Below are positions 7,802 through 14,664 of a stretch of 15,561 nucleotides of DNA, piece after piece. The stretch covers positions 1-15,561 of the forward strand of contig JAHHRO010000044.1 of NCBI GenBank assembly GCA_020025755.1. Reading direction: 5' to 3'. Under the pieces are notes generated by a model. The model did not search any database. It was given only the letters and a program-made list of their open reading frames with translations, and had not been told where the DNA came from. The DNA comes from Butyricicoccus sp. Its GTDB lineage: Bacteria; Bacillota; Clostridia; Oscillospirales; Butyricicoccaceae. A program made the position numbers and the translations under genes. Position 1 is the first letter of the stretch. Each line of letters opens with the position of its first letter.

Positions 7802-7824
7802 AAAAAAGCTGCCGGATTGGCAGC
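7802..7824 (-). terminator. Intrinsic terminator of the nrdD-nrdG operon
   Basis: On the minus strand, GCTGCC, loop AATCC, GGCAGC, followed at once by TTTTTT. It starts 23 bases after the nrdG stop. The T run ends only 6 bases before the ribosome site of the next gene. Confidence 0.9.
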
Positions 7825-7847
7825 CTCTTGGATTTACAACCACAAAA

Positions 7848-8354
7848 TTAACGATATTCTTCAAACCATACCGCCTGCCCCTCTGCAAGCGATGCAGGAA
7901 CATTCAAAACCCGTTGATTGGCACTGCCGCGGAAGCGAAGCTCCAATCCCTTTTGCGCCTCCAGAAAAGGACCATCCACAAGCATAGTCAGCTTGCGGAG
8001 CAGCTTCCGCACCCATGGATCAGGCAGGGCAAGCAGCTGCTCAAAGGTGTAGCCGCTGTATGCCATAAGATGCTTTTTCCCCTGAAGACCGTCAGCGACT
8101 GCACAAAGTGCTTCTGCTTGGCAGAAAGGCTCCCCACCTGAAAAAGTCACGCCTGAAAGCATTGGATTTTTGAGGATATCCTGCACGAGGGTTTCTGGGG
8201 CGATCAGCTGTCCCCCCGAAAAATCATGCGTTTCCGGATTATGACAGTTTGGACAGCCATGGGGACACCCCTGTGTAAAGATCACATACCGGAATCCCGG
8301 TCCATCAACGATGGACTCCCCGATGGTTCCGGCAACACGGAGCATTTTTCCCAT
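7848..8354 (-). CDS. nrdG: Anaerobic ribonucleotide reductase activating protein (radical SAM)
   Basis: NrdG cleaves S-adenosylmethionine with a [4Fe-4S] cluster to put a radical on a glycine of NrdD. The 168-residue protein has the radical-SAM cluster motif CxxxCxxC (Cys30, Cys34, Cys37 in TQGCPHGCPNCHNPET) and the SAM-binding SGGEP at 72-76, with the GTIGESIVDGPGFR lead-in typical of small activases. The ATG lies 2 bases after the stop of the upstream small gene and has no good ribosome site of its own, so translational coupling is likely. An in-frame ATG three codons later (8345) is an alternative. It is the last gene of the operon, before a strong terminator. Confidence 0.96.
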   Translation of the reverse strand: MGKMLRVAGTIGESIVDGPGFRYVIFTQGCPHGCPNCHNPETHDFSGGQLIAPETLVQDILKNPMLSGVTFSGGEPFCQAEALCAVADGLQGKKHLMAYSGYTFEQLLALPDPWVRKLLRKLTMLVDGPFLEAQKGLELRFRGSANQRVLNVPASLAEGQAVWFEEYR

Positions 8355-8356
8355 AT

Positions 8357-8560
8357 TTACGCAGAGCGTGTGCTTCCATTGCGTGAGCAGCAGGACACGT
8401 CATGCTTTACACGGTCGCTCTCTTCCGCACGCTTACCGTTATTAAAACGATCCAATGTACCAACCAGATATCCGGTGATCCGGCGGATGCGCTCAAATCC
8501 TACGCCCTCTCCAACCATAGCAACACCGTTTACTTCTGTTACATTATATTCCTTTGTCAT
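8357..8560 (-). CDS. Small NrdD-tail protein carrying a glycyl-radical-like motif
   Basis: A 67-residue protein lying between nrdD and nrdG. Residues 23-53, from ERIRRITGYLVG to ESDRVKH, resemble the extreme C terminus of ordinary class III reductases. There the glycine of R-x-x-G-Y-L carries the radical and a basic tail ending in RVKH follows (I recall E. coli NrdD ending RRVCGYLGSP... RRVKH). Gly30 would be the radical glycine. Residues 12-24 (NGVAMVGEGVGFER) also partly echo the GEGVPLER of the large NrdD. AAGGA lies 10 bases before the ATG at 8560; a TTG at 8599 that overlaps the nrdD stop is a weaker alternative. Short proteins of this kind are, as I recall, annotated as anaerobic reductase in other Clostridia. 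Separate function is inference. Confidence 0.8.
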   Translation of the reverse strand: MTKEYNVTEVNGVAMVGEGVGFERIRRITGYLVGTLDRFNNGKRAEESDRVKHDVSCCSRNGSTRSA

Positions 8561-8595
8561 CTTTGCTCTGTCCTTTCTCTTTGCGGTGATAAAAC

Positions 8596-10914
8596 TCAAA
8601 TCGGATTCACGGTTCGATCCTGTTCTTCATACGGATCGCCATGATATCCCAAGGTTGTCGTATTCAAATGGCGATACAGCCCCAGCTTATGCAGGCGTTC
8701 GAGCGGAACGCCCTCGCCTTCCCGACGGCCGCAGCGCGGGCACACATCACCAATAATACCCGTATATCCACAGATGGGATCACGATCAATCGGGTGGTTG
8801 ATTGCAGCATATCCCATACCTGCCTCCTTCATGGCACGCACGACGGTTTCAAATGCTTCCAGATTTTGGGTCGGGTCGCCGTCCAATTCGATATAGCTGA
8901 TATGTCCACCGTTTGTCAGCGCATGATAGGGTGCTTCTCTCTGGATCTTCTCGAATGCGGAGATCGGGTAATATACTGGTACATGGAATGAATTTGTATA
9001 ATACTCGCGATCAGTCACACCCGGGATACTCCCGAAACGCTCTTGATCCATGCGCACAAAGCGTCCGGATAAACCTTCTGCCGGTGTTGCAATCAGTGAG
9101 AAATTCAAATGATACTGTTCGGATGCTTGATCCATACGCGCGCGCATATGGGAAACGATCCGTAGTCCAAGTGCCTGTGCATCATCACTTTCTCCATGAT
9201 GTACTCCAATCAGTGCTTTCAGGGTCTCTGCAAGACCGATGAAACCGCAGGTAAGCGTACCATGCTTGAGGACTTCCCCTACGGTATCATCCGGATCCAG
9301 TTTTTCCGAGTCGATCCATACGCCCTGTCCCATGAGGAAGGGATAGTTCCGTACCTTTTTCTGGCTCTGAATACGCAGGCGTGCCAGCAGCTGGTCGATC
9401 ACAAGATCGATTTTTTTATCGAGTGATGTAAAAAATGCATCCACATCTCCCTCGCTCAGGATGGCCAGACGCGGCAGATTGATGGAAGTAAAGCTCAGAT
9501 TGCCGCGACCATTGACGATCTCGCGTGTCGGATCATATACATTGCCGACGACACGGGTACGGCAGCCCATGTAAGTTGCCTCGGTTTCAGGATGTCCCTG
9601 CTTATAATACTTCGCGTTAAATGGTGCATCCAAAAATGAGAAGTTCGGGAACATACGCTTTGCAGAAACACGCATAGCCAGCTTGAACAGATCATAATTT
9701 GGATCACCCGGGTTATAATTAACGCCCTCTTTTACCTTAAAGATATGGATCGGGAAAATAGAGGTTTCTCCGTTTCCAAGTCCGGCCTCGGTCGCTTTCA
9801 TCAGACATTCCATGACCAAACGACCTTCCGGAGAAGTATCAGTGCCATAATTGAGCGAGGTGAAGGGAACCTGTGCTCCTGCACGGGAATGCATGGTATT
9901 GAGATTATGTACCAGTGCCTCCATCGCCTGATAAGTCGCACGGCGTGTTTCTTTGACTGCATACTTGTGCGTAAAATGCAAGATCTTGTCTGCAACTGCA
10001 TTTTCTGTATGCGTGCACAACAGTCTGTGTACTGCTTCATCAAATCCATTATCCGCTGCAAAAACTGCCTGACTGCCGGTCTCCCGTTCTGCCTGCTGGA
10101 TGATGGACTTACTCATAAGAGCCCCATCCTCCTGTTCCAGATAAATTTCGATGGCTTTGGTCAGGTTTTCTGTAAAGGTGCGGCGGAACGTCTTGGCGAC
10201 CCCCGGTGCCATGGAATACTCAAAATTCGGGATGGACTGCCCACCATGCTGGTCGTTCTGGTTGGACTGTAAGGCAATGCAGGCAAGGGCAGAATACGAC
10301 CGGATATCATTGGGTTCTCTCAGGAAGCCATGTCCAGTGGAAAACCCACCGCGGAACAGCCGCAGCAGGTCGATCTGGCAGCAGGTCGTTGTCAGTGTCA
10401 GGAAATCCAGATCATGAATATGGATATCGCCTTCACGGTGTGCGCGTGCATGCTCGGGATCCAATATGAACATCTCATAAAACTGCTTTGCACCCTCAGA
10501 ACCATACTTGAGCATGGTGCCCATTGCAGTATCTCCGTCAATGTTGGCATTCTCTCTTTTGGTATTGTTCTCACTAGAAGATTTGAAAGTTAAGTCCTCA
10601 TAAACTTTCATAAGCCGTGTGTTCATCTCTCGCACACGGGTACGCTCATTCCGATATAGGATATACCGCTTTGCAGTGCGTGCATGTCCGGTTTCCACCA
10701 GCACGCGCTCGACTTCGTCTTGGATCTGTTCCACGGTCGGGATCGCATCCCCCAGCGTCTGCTCAAGTGCCTGCTCCACTTTATGTGCAAGGTCTTGCGC
10801 CATATCATGATCCTGTCCGCCCGAGGCTTTCGCTGCCTCAAAAATAGCGTTCGTGATCTTGTCCAGTTCAAAAGCCGCATGACGGCCATCTCGTTTAATG
10901 ATCTCCGTTATCAT
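8596..10914 (-). CDS. nrdD: Anaerobic ribonucleoside-triphosphate reductase, large polypeptide (class III)
   Basis: NrdD reduces ribonucleoside triphosphates to deoxy forms without oxygen, using a glycyl radical. The 772-residue protein has an N-terminal ATP-cone (about 1-92), then the barrel with GDIHIHDLDFLTL and the active-site segment TTTCCQIDL (Cys178, Cys179), followed by SNQNDQHGGQSIPNFEY (217-233). Its end holds only three clustered cysteines, Cys715, Cys725 and Cys728 in CGYTGIIGDVCPRCG; nearby His707 might be a fourth zinc ligand. After GEGVPLER it does not continue into the usual RRxxGYL tail but ends TTTLGYHGDPYEEQDRTVNPI, in which Gly756-Tyr757 is a poor match to the radical motif. 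AAGGAG lies 12 bases before the ATG. First gene of the nrd operon. Confidence 0.95.
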   Translation of the reverse strand: MITEIIKRDGRHAAFELDKITNAIFEAAKASGGQDHDMAQDLAHKVEQALEQTLGDAIPTVEQIQDEVERVLVETGHARTAKRYILYRNERTRVREMNTRLMKVYEDLTFKSSSENNTKRENANIDGDTAMGTMLKYGSEGAKQFYEMFILDPEHARAHREGDIHIHDLDFLTLTTTCCQIDLLRLFRGGFSTGHGFLREPNDIRSYSALACIALQSNQNDQHGGQSIPNFEYSMAPGVAKTFRRTFTENLTKAIEIYLEQEDGALMSKSIIQQAERETGSQAVFAADNGFDEAVHRLLCTHTENAVADKILHFTHKYAVKETRRATYQAMEALVHNLNTMHSRAGAQVPFTSLNYGTDTSPEGRLVMECLMKATEAGLGNGETSIFPIHIFKVKEGVNYNPGDPNYDLFKLAMRVSAKRMFPNFSFLDAPFNAKYYKQGHPETEATYMGCRTRVVGNVYDPTREIVNGRGNLSFTSINLPRLAILSEGDVDAFFTSLDKKIDLVIDQLLARLRIQSQKKVRNYPFLMGQGVWIDSEKLDPDDTVGEVLKHGTLTCGFIGLAETLKALIGVHHGESDDAQALGLRIVSHMRARMDQASEQYHLNFSLIATPAEGLSGRFVRMDQERFGSIPGVTDREYYTNSFHVPVYYPISAFEKIQREAPYHALTNGGHISYIELDGDPTQNLEAFETVVRAMKEAGMGYAAINHPIDRDPICGYTGIIGDVCPRCGRREGEGVPLERLHKLGLYRHLNTTTLGYHGDPYEEQDRTVNPI

Positions 10915-10919
10915 GTAAA

Positions 10920-10932
10920 AAGGAGGCTCCTT
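10920..10932 (-). repeat. Palindrome covering the nrdD ribosome binding site
   Basis: AAGGAGGCTCCTT, a 6-bp dyad around one base, contains the AAGGAG used by nrdD (10932-10927 on the minus strand). In RNA it could pair only partly (a 4-bp stem), so an effect on translation is a guess. Confidence 0.4.
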
Positions 10933-10948
10933 CCAAGGCTAGACTGCC

Positions 10949-10989
10949 TGTGTATAAATCTGTGTACAACTTTTTGTTGTTGTGTATAA
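10949..10989. promoter_or_regulatory. Three TGTGTAYAA repeats (DnaA-box-like) in the nrdD leader
   Basis: TGTGTATAA at 10949-10957, TGTGTACAA at 10961-10969 and TGTGTATAA at 10981-10989. The first and third read TTATACACA on the minus strand, fitting the DnaA-box consensus TTATNCACA, and lie 32 bases apart. The middle copy differs by one position. Between copies two and three is ACAACTTTTTGTTGT (10966-10980), a small palindrome. They lie between the predicted transcription start and nrdD. Confidence 0.5.
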
Positions 10990-10996
10990 GTTTTTA

Positions 10997-11012
10997 ACAC
11001 TATATCTAGTGT
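10997..11012. promoter_or_regulatory. NrdR box
   Basis: ACACTATATCTAGTGT is a 16-bp palindrome matching the known NrdR operator pattern acaCwATATaTwGtgt. It lies about 24 bases downstream of the -10 element of the nrdD promoter, where a bound repressor would block transcription. NrdR boxes usually occur in pairs; I find no second clean copy. The weak palindrome starting at 10966 is at the expected 31-base offset but matches poorly. Confidence 0.85.
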
Positions 11013-11035
11013 CTTAGGCTTGCGATGCTTTTTAT

Positions 11036-11064
11036 ACTATATCCCTCTTTGATATGCTTGTCAA
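11036..11064 (-). promoter_or_regulatory. Sigma-A-type promoter of the nrdD operon
   Basis: On the minus strand, a perfect TTGACA (11064-11059), a 17-base spacer and TATAGT (11041-11036). A start near 11029 gives a leader of about 115 bases containing the NrdR box and the repeats. Confidence 0.85.
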
Positions 11065-11628
11065 GAGCACGCACAAGTGTTTGGGCAGTTGAACAATTCT
11101 CTGAATGCTTTTTTGTCAAATCTGGAACGAGATTTCTATTGACAAACCAAAATCCTCCTTTTTATGTCAAAAAATACACTTATATTTATCCGGATACGCG
11201 TGCTGCTGCGATCGGATTTTTGATTTTTCCAGTATTTCCTCTGCTTTTTCAATCTGCAATTCTGTATTGCGTACTGCAATTTTCAGTTCCAGTCTCCCTC
11301 CTCACGTCCTTGATTCTGCTAATCAAAGAAAAATGAATAATGACCTGCCTATTCTTGCATTTCAAAGGCATCTTCTTGGATATTCGTGCTCTATAAAACA
11401 TGTTCCACGGAATAATTGCACAGTTTTTGCAGATTGATTTTCCGCCTTTTGTACAAAATGCTAATTATCTTGTTATTTTCCCACAATGTTACTTCCCTAT
11501 TTTCTCTATTTCCTCAAAAATTTTATTTTTGATTATTTTTTTGAAGCAATATCGAATATTTTCATATATTTTCCGGTATAATATATACAAAAAAACAGAT
11601 GCTATTCATTTGTCCTCATTTTATCCGG
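11065..11628. other. Gene-free AT-rich stretch between the nrd and serine operons
   Basis: I see no protein or RNA gene I can support. It contains two further TTGACA hexamers on the minus strand (TGTCAA at 11114-11119 and 11165-11170) and one on the plus strand (11139-11144), none with a good -10. There is also a bulged inverted repeat at 11113-11145, and a TATAAT at 11577-11582 without a recognisable -35. The short reading frames on both strands have no ribosome sites or recognisable content. Confidence 0.6.
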
Positions 11629-11657
11629 TTGCACCAAAGAGTATCACTCTGTATAAT
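11629..11657 (+). promoter_or_regulatory. Sigma-A-type promoter of the serine operon
   Basis: TTGCAC (11629-11634), a 17-base spacer and a perfect TATAAT (11652-11657). Start expected near 11664, a leader of about 37 bases before the transporter gene. Confidence 0.82.
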
Positions 11658-11700
11658 GGATTGCATAACACACAATCTACACAAATAGGGGGAACTATTT

Positions 11701-12903
11701 ATGGAGAAGAAAAGATTAGGTCTCGTGCCACGCCTTATCATCGGTATCCTCTTGGGTATTCTACTGGGGCAGGCATTTGTTCCAGAGGTCATCAGCCGCC
11801 TGGTCGTAACAGCATCTTCGCTGTTCAGCATGTTCTTGAAATTTGTCATCCCACTCATGATCCTCGCATATGTCACCATGGGTATCGCGGATCTTTCGCA
11901 GGGTGCAGGCAAGCTGCTGCTCGTAACCGCCGGGCTTGCGTATGCCTCCACGCTGGTTGCAGGCTCTGCTTCTTACTTTGTATCCAGTACACTGTTTCCA
12001 TCTTTTATGAGCCCAGAAGCACTGGGACAAATTGCAGAAACAGCCGGAAACTCACTCTCTCCGTATCTGTCAATTTCCGTCACACCACTTTTGGATACCC
12101 TGTCCGCTGTATTGCTGGCATTCATTCTCGGTCTCTGCATGTCTTCCATGCGCGGAAAAGAGTTAGGCAATTCTCTCTACAATGGTTTCCGTGATTTCTC
12201 GGCAATCATTGATAAGGTTCTGCATGTAGCCATCGTTCCACTGCTGCCCCTTTATATCTGCGGCACTTTCGTTGATATGACGCGCTCCGGCAAGACCTTT
12301 GTGATCCTTGGTATCCTATGGAAAGTATTCATCATTGTGATTTTGATGCATCTGATCTACATTACCATTCAGTTTATCATCGCAGGCAGCATCAGCCACA
12401 AAAACCCCTTTAAGCTAATCGTAAACCAGATCCCAGGCTATACCACTGCATTGGGTACACAGTCTTCCGCGGCAACCATTCCGGTCAATCTGCAGTGTGC
12501 TGAGGCAGACGGCATTTCGCCTGAGATCCGTAACTTCGTAGTACCGCTGTGTGCAAATATCCACATGGCTGGTTCCATGATTACGATCACAGCCTGCGCA
12601 ACTGCTGTTTGTCTGATGAATCAAATTGATATCAGCCTCGCAACAGTGATCCCATTCATTGCAACCTTGGGTGTTGCGATGATTGCCTCCCCTGGTGCTC
12701 CCGGCGGCTCTATTATGACCGCTCTGCCGTTCCTCTATATGATCTTTGGTCCTGAGTATGGCAATCCGGAAGGTCCCATCTGCGCAATCATGGTTGCACT
12801 CTACATTACACAGGACTCTTTCGGCACAGCTTGTAACGTTTCCGGCGATAACGCGATCGGTGTTATTGTAGATACGATTTACAAGAAGTGGATCAAAAAG
12901 TAA
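11701..12903 (+). CDS. DAACS-family amino acid:cation symporter, probable serine importer
   Basis: A 400-residue polytopic membrane protein of the dicarboxylate/amino acid:cation symporter family, which couples uptake to Na+ or H+. Hydrophobic segments alternate throughout. The family core is visible as TQSSAATIPVNL (253-264, the serine-rich hairpin), NIHMAGS (286-292, where many members have NMDGT), APGG (333-336) and DSFGTACNVSGDNAIG (372-387). AGGGGG lies 8 bases before the ATG. It is followed at 78 bases by the two serine dehydratase genes on the same strand, which points to serine (perhaps also threonine) as substrate. That is inference from context; the protein is not close to E. coli SstT as I recall it. 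Confidence 0.88.
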   Translation: MEKKRLGLVPRLIIGILLGILLGQAFVPEVISRLVVTASSLFSMFLKFVIPLMILAYVTMGIADLSQGAGKLLLVTAGLAYASTLVAGSASYFVSSTLFPSFMSPEALGQIAETAGNSLSPYLSISVTPLLDTLSAVLLAFILGLCMSSMRGKELGNSLYNGFRDFSAIIDKVLHVAIVPLLPLYICGTFVDMTRSGKTFVILGILWKVFIIVILMHLIYITIQFIIAGSISHKNPFKLIVNQIPGYTTALGTQSSAATIPVNLQCAEADGISPEIRNFVVPLCANIHMAGSMITITACATAVCLMNQIDISLATVIPFIATLGVAMIASPGAPGGSIMTALPFLYMIFGPEYGNPEGPICAIMVALYITQDSFGTACNVSGDNAIGVIVDTIYKKWIKK

Positions 12904-12915
12904 AAACCAAACAGT

Positions 12916-12942
12916 CAGCCGTGCCTTTGATTGGCACGGCTG
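12916..12942 (+). other. Strong hairpin between the symporter and sdaAB
   Basis: A perfect 10-bp stem, CAGCCGTGCC with GGCACGGCTG, and a 7-base loop, 12 bases after the symporter stop. The bases that follow (CTTGTGAAATTT) lack a T run, so it is more likely a partial terminator or RNA stabiliser than the end of transcription. Confidence 0.6.
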
Positions 12943-12966
12943 CTTGTGAAATTTCGTATATTTTCT

Positions 12967-12973
12967 AAAGGAG
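12967..12973 (+). promoter_or_regulatory. Ribosome binding site deciding the sdaAB start
   Basis: AAAGGAG lies 8 bases before the ATG at 12982 and excludes the in-frame extension upstream to 12931, which would read through the intergenic hairpin. Confidence 0.85.
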
Positions 12974-12981
12974 TGCATCTT

Positions 12982-13641
12982 ATGCAAATCTTTGACATCA
13001 TTGGACCTGTCATGATCGGCCCCTCCAGCTCCCATACGGCTGGTGCTTGTCGCTTAGGGCGTGTTGCGCGCAAAATCCTCGCTGATCGTCCAATCAAAGC
13101 GCGGATCGGTTTATGCGGCTCTTTTGCACAGACCTACCGCGGTCATGGTACAGATAAAGCACTGATTGCCGGCATCTTGGATATGCACACATACGATTCG
13201 CGTCTGCGTAATGCACTCACGCTTGCAGGCGATGAAGGGTTGGAATACGAATTCTACCTGACGACAATTCCTGGCGCACACCCCAACACTGCAATCATTG
13301 AATTAACCGGTGAAAGCGGAAGCACTTGCCATATCACAGGAGCTTCGATCGGTGGCGGCAACATTATCGTGACCAACATCAATGGCATGGATGTACAATT
13401 TACCGGACAATACAATACATTGATTGTGCTGCACAAGGATACTCCGGGTGTAATTGCAGCGGTAACCAATGCAATGGCAAGCTCTGGAACGAACATCGGC
13501 AACTTCCGTCTATCACGCCCACAAAAAGGGGGCGAAGCCGTTATGACCATTGAAGTAGATGGAGATGTATCAGATTCCATGATTCGCTTCCTGCGTGAGC
13601 TCAAATACATTACAGGCGTTGTCCTCATTCGCGCGATTTAA
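12982..13641 (+). CDS. sdaAB: L-serine dehydratase, iron-sulfur-dependent, beta subunit
   Basis: With SdaAA it converts L-serine to pyruvate and ammonia using an oxygen-sensitive [4Fe-4S] cluster. The 219-residue chain has the signature FDIIGPVMIGPSSSHTAG near its N terminus (residues 4-21). It ends in an ACT domain (about 147-217: LIVLHKDTPGVIAAVTNAMA onward), a regulatory fold that in related enzymes can bind serine. Length and layout match the two-chain Firmicutes type. sdaAA begins 11 bases after the stop, with its ribosome site overlapping this stop codon, so the two are translated together. Confidence 0.96.
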   Translation: MQIFDIIGPVMIGPSSSHTAGACRLGRVARKILADRPIKARIGLCGSFAQTYRGHGTDKALIAGILDMHTYDSRLRNALTLAGDEGLEYEFYLTTIPGAHPNTAIIELTGESGSTCHITGASIGGGNIIVTNINGMDVQFTGQYNTLIVLHKDTPGVIAAVTNAMASSGTNIGNFRLSRPQKGGEAVMTIEVDGDVSDSMIRFLRELKYITGVVLIRAI

Positions 13642-13652
13642 GGAGAAAATTT

Positions 13653-14528
13653 ATGTTAGAGTATAATTCCATTGCTGTACTTGTTGAGGCAGCAACAGAA
13701 CAAAATATCACCATCTCTGAGCTTGTGTTAAATGATCAGGCAGAACAGACCGAAACCTCTCGTGAAGATCTGATCACACACATGCGCGACAATCTGCATG
13801 TCATGCAGGACGCTGTCAAGGAAGGCAGTGTCCAGAATCTCAAGTCTACCAGTGGCTTAACTGGCGGTGATGCCTATAAAATGCGTGAATATAGTAAGAC
13901 AGGCGGTCTGTGTGGTTCTTTCTTTGGAAATTCACTCGCACGCGCACTGGCAGTATCTGAATATAATGCGGCTATGGGTAAGATCGTCGCTTCCCCAACC
14001 GCTGGTTCCTGTGGGATCTTGCCGGGTACTGTTCTCTCATTGATGGAAGAGCGCAGCCTGCCTGAGGATCGTGCTGTAATGGCACTATTTACCGCAGGTG
14101 CTTTTGGTATGGTTATTGCTACCAAGGCATCCATCTCCGGCGCACAGGGCGGCTGTCAGGCCGAATGCGGCAGTGCCTCTGCAATGGCGGCAGCTGCGAT
14201 GGTTGAAATGGCTGGCGGCAGCCCTGAGATGTGTGCGCATGCCTGTGCGATCGCCATTAAAAATCAGCTGGGTCTGGTATGTGATCCGATTGCAGGACTT
14301 GTTGAGGTGCCCTGTGTGAAGCGCAATGCTGGTGGTGTAGCCTGTGCCTTCACAGCTGCCGAACTTGCTCTAGCAGGTATTAAAAGCGTGATTCCTGTAG
14401 ACGAGGTCATTGATGCCATGCGCGAGGTTGGCGATTCCATGCCATGTGCACTTAAGGAAACTGCGATGGGCGGACTTGCAGCAACTCCAACAGGGATACG
14501 CCTCAAGCAAGAGATCTTTGGCGAATAA
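13653..14528 (+). CDS. sdaAA: L-serine dehydratase, iron-sulfur-dependent, alpha subunit
   Basis: The catalytic chain of the serine dehydratase, 291 residues, normal length. Probable cluster ligands are Cys168 (in GAQGGCQAECG), Cys210 (in LVCDPIAGLVEVPC) and Cys221. The spacings of 42 and 11 residues match the three cluster cysteines known from the single-chain Legionella enzyme, as I recall them. Other family segments are TGGDAYKMREY, SPTAGSCGILPG and AMGGLAATPTG. The C-terminal cysteine that caps the cluster in some single-chain enzymes is absent. AAGGAGA overlaps the sdaAB stop and is 8 bases before the ATG. Product pyruvate joins central metabolism. Confidence 0.97.
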   Translation: MLEYNSIAVLVEAATEQNITISELVLNDQAEQTETSREDLITHMRDNLHVMQDAVKEGSVQNLKSTSGLTGGDAYKMREYSKTGGLCGSFFGNSLARALAVSEYNAAMGKIVASPTAGSCGILPGTVLSLMEERSLPEDRAVMALFTAGAFGMVIATKASISGAQGGCQAECGSASAMAAAAMVEMAGGSPEMCAHACAIAIKNQLGLVCDPIAGLVEVPCVKRNAGGVACAFTAAELALAGIKSVIPVDEVIDAMREVGDSMPCALKETAMGGLAATPTGIRLKQEIFGE

Positions 14529-14543
14529 TCCTACAGTCATTCC

Positions 14544-14589
14544 TAGAACAAATATCCTCTGATCTGTGTATCAGAGGATATTTGTTCTA
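14544..14589. terminator. Long perfect hairpin after sdaAA
   Basis: A perfect 20-bp stem, TAGAACAAATATCCTCTGAT with its exact complement, and a 6-base loop (CTGTGT). It lies 16 bases after the sdaAA stop and before the next gene. Neither side has a clean T run, so it is a probable operon end but not a textbook intrinsic terminator. Confidence 0.55.
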
Positions 14590-14623
14590 TGCCCAGTATC
14601 ATTATATGCGTTCAACGAGAACA

Positions 14624-14632
14624 TGCTAGGAT
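14624..14632 (+). promoter_or_regulatory. Possible extended -10 promoter of the acetyltransferase gene
   Basis: TGCTAGGAT resembles an extended -10 (TGnTAtaaT). No convincing -35 is present at the expected distance. It would place the start near 14640, about 25 bases before the gene. Confidence 0.28.
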
Positions 14633-14664
14633 ACTGATAAACCTGATGAAAAGAGGCATCCAAC

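Noticed and set aside
8561..8599. TTG start for the small NrdD-tail gene overlapping the nrdD stop
   Set aside because: The ATG at 8560 has an AAGGA site and yields a protein starting at recognisable sequence; the extra residues look like translated ribosome-site DNA.
11116..11160. Possible nine-codon leader peptide on the minus strand behind an AGGAGG
   Set aside because: Needs a TTG start, has no amino-acid bias or attenuator stem, and has no convincing promoter; chance is the simpler explanation.
11139..11222. Possible small RNA on the plus strand: TTGACA followed by a T-rich hairpin end
   Set aside because: The -10 at the right spacing (TTATGT) is poor and the hairpin is short with mismatches.
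11577..11582. TATAAT as an additional promoter for the serine operon
   Set aside because: No usable -35 and it lies in very AT-rich DNA; the promoter at 11629-11657 is far better.
11400..12194. 264-codon plus-strand frame overlapping the start of the symporter
   Set aside because: It runs through the promoter region and then out of frame through the symporter gene, without a domain or ribosome site.
12931..12981. N-terminal extension of sdaAB
   Set aside because: It would be translated from within the intergenic hairpin; AAAGGAG precedes the later ATG and the family start MQIFDIIGPV fits.
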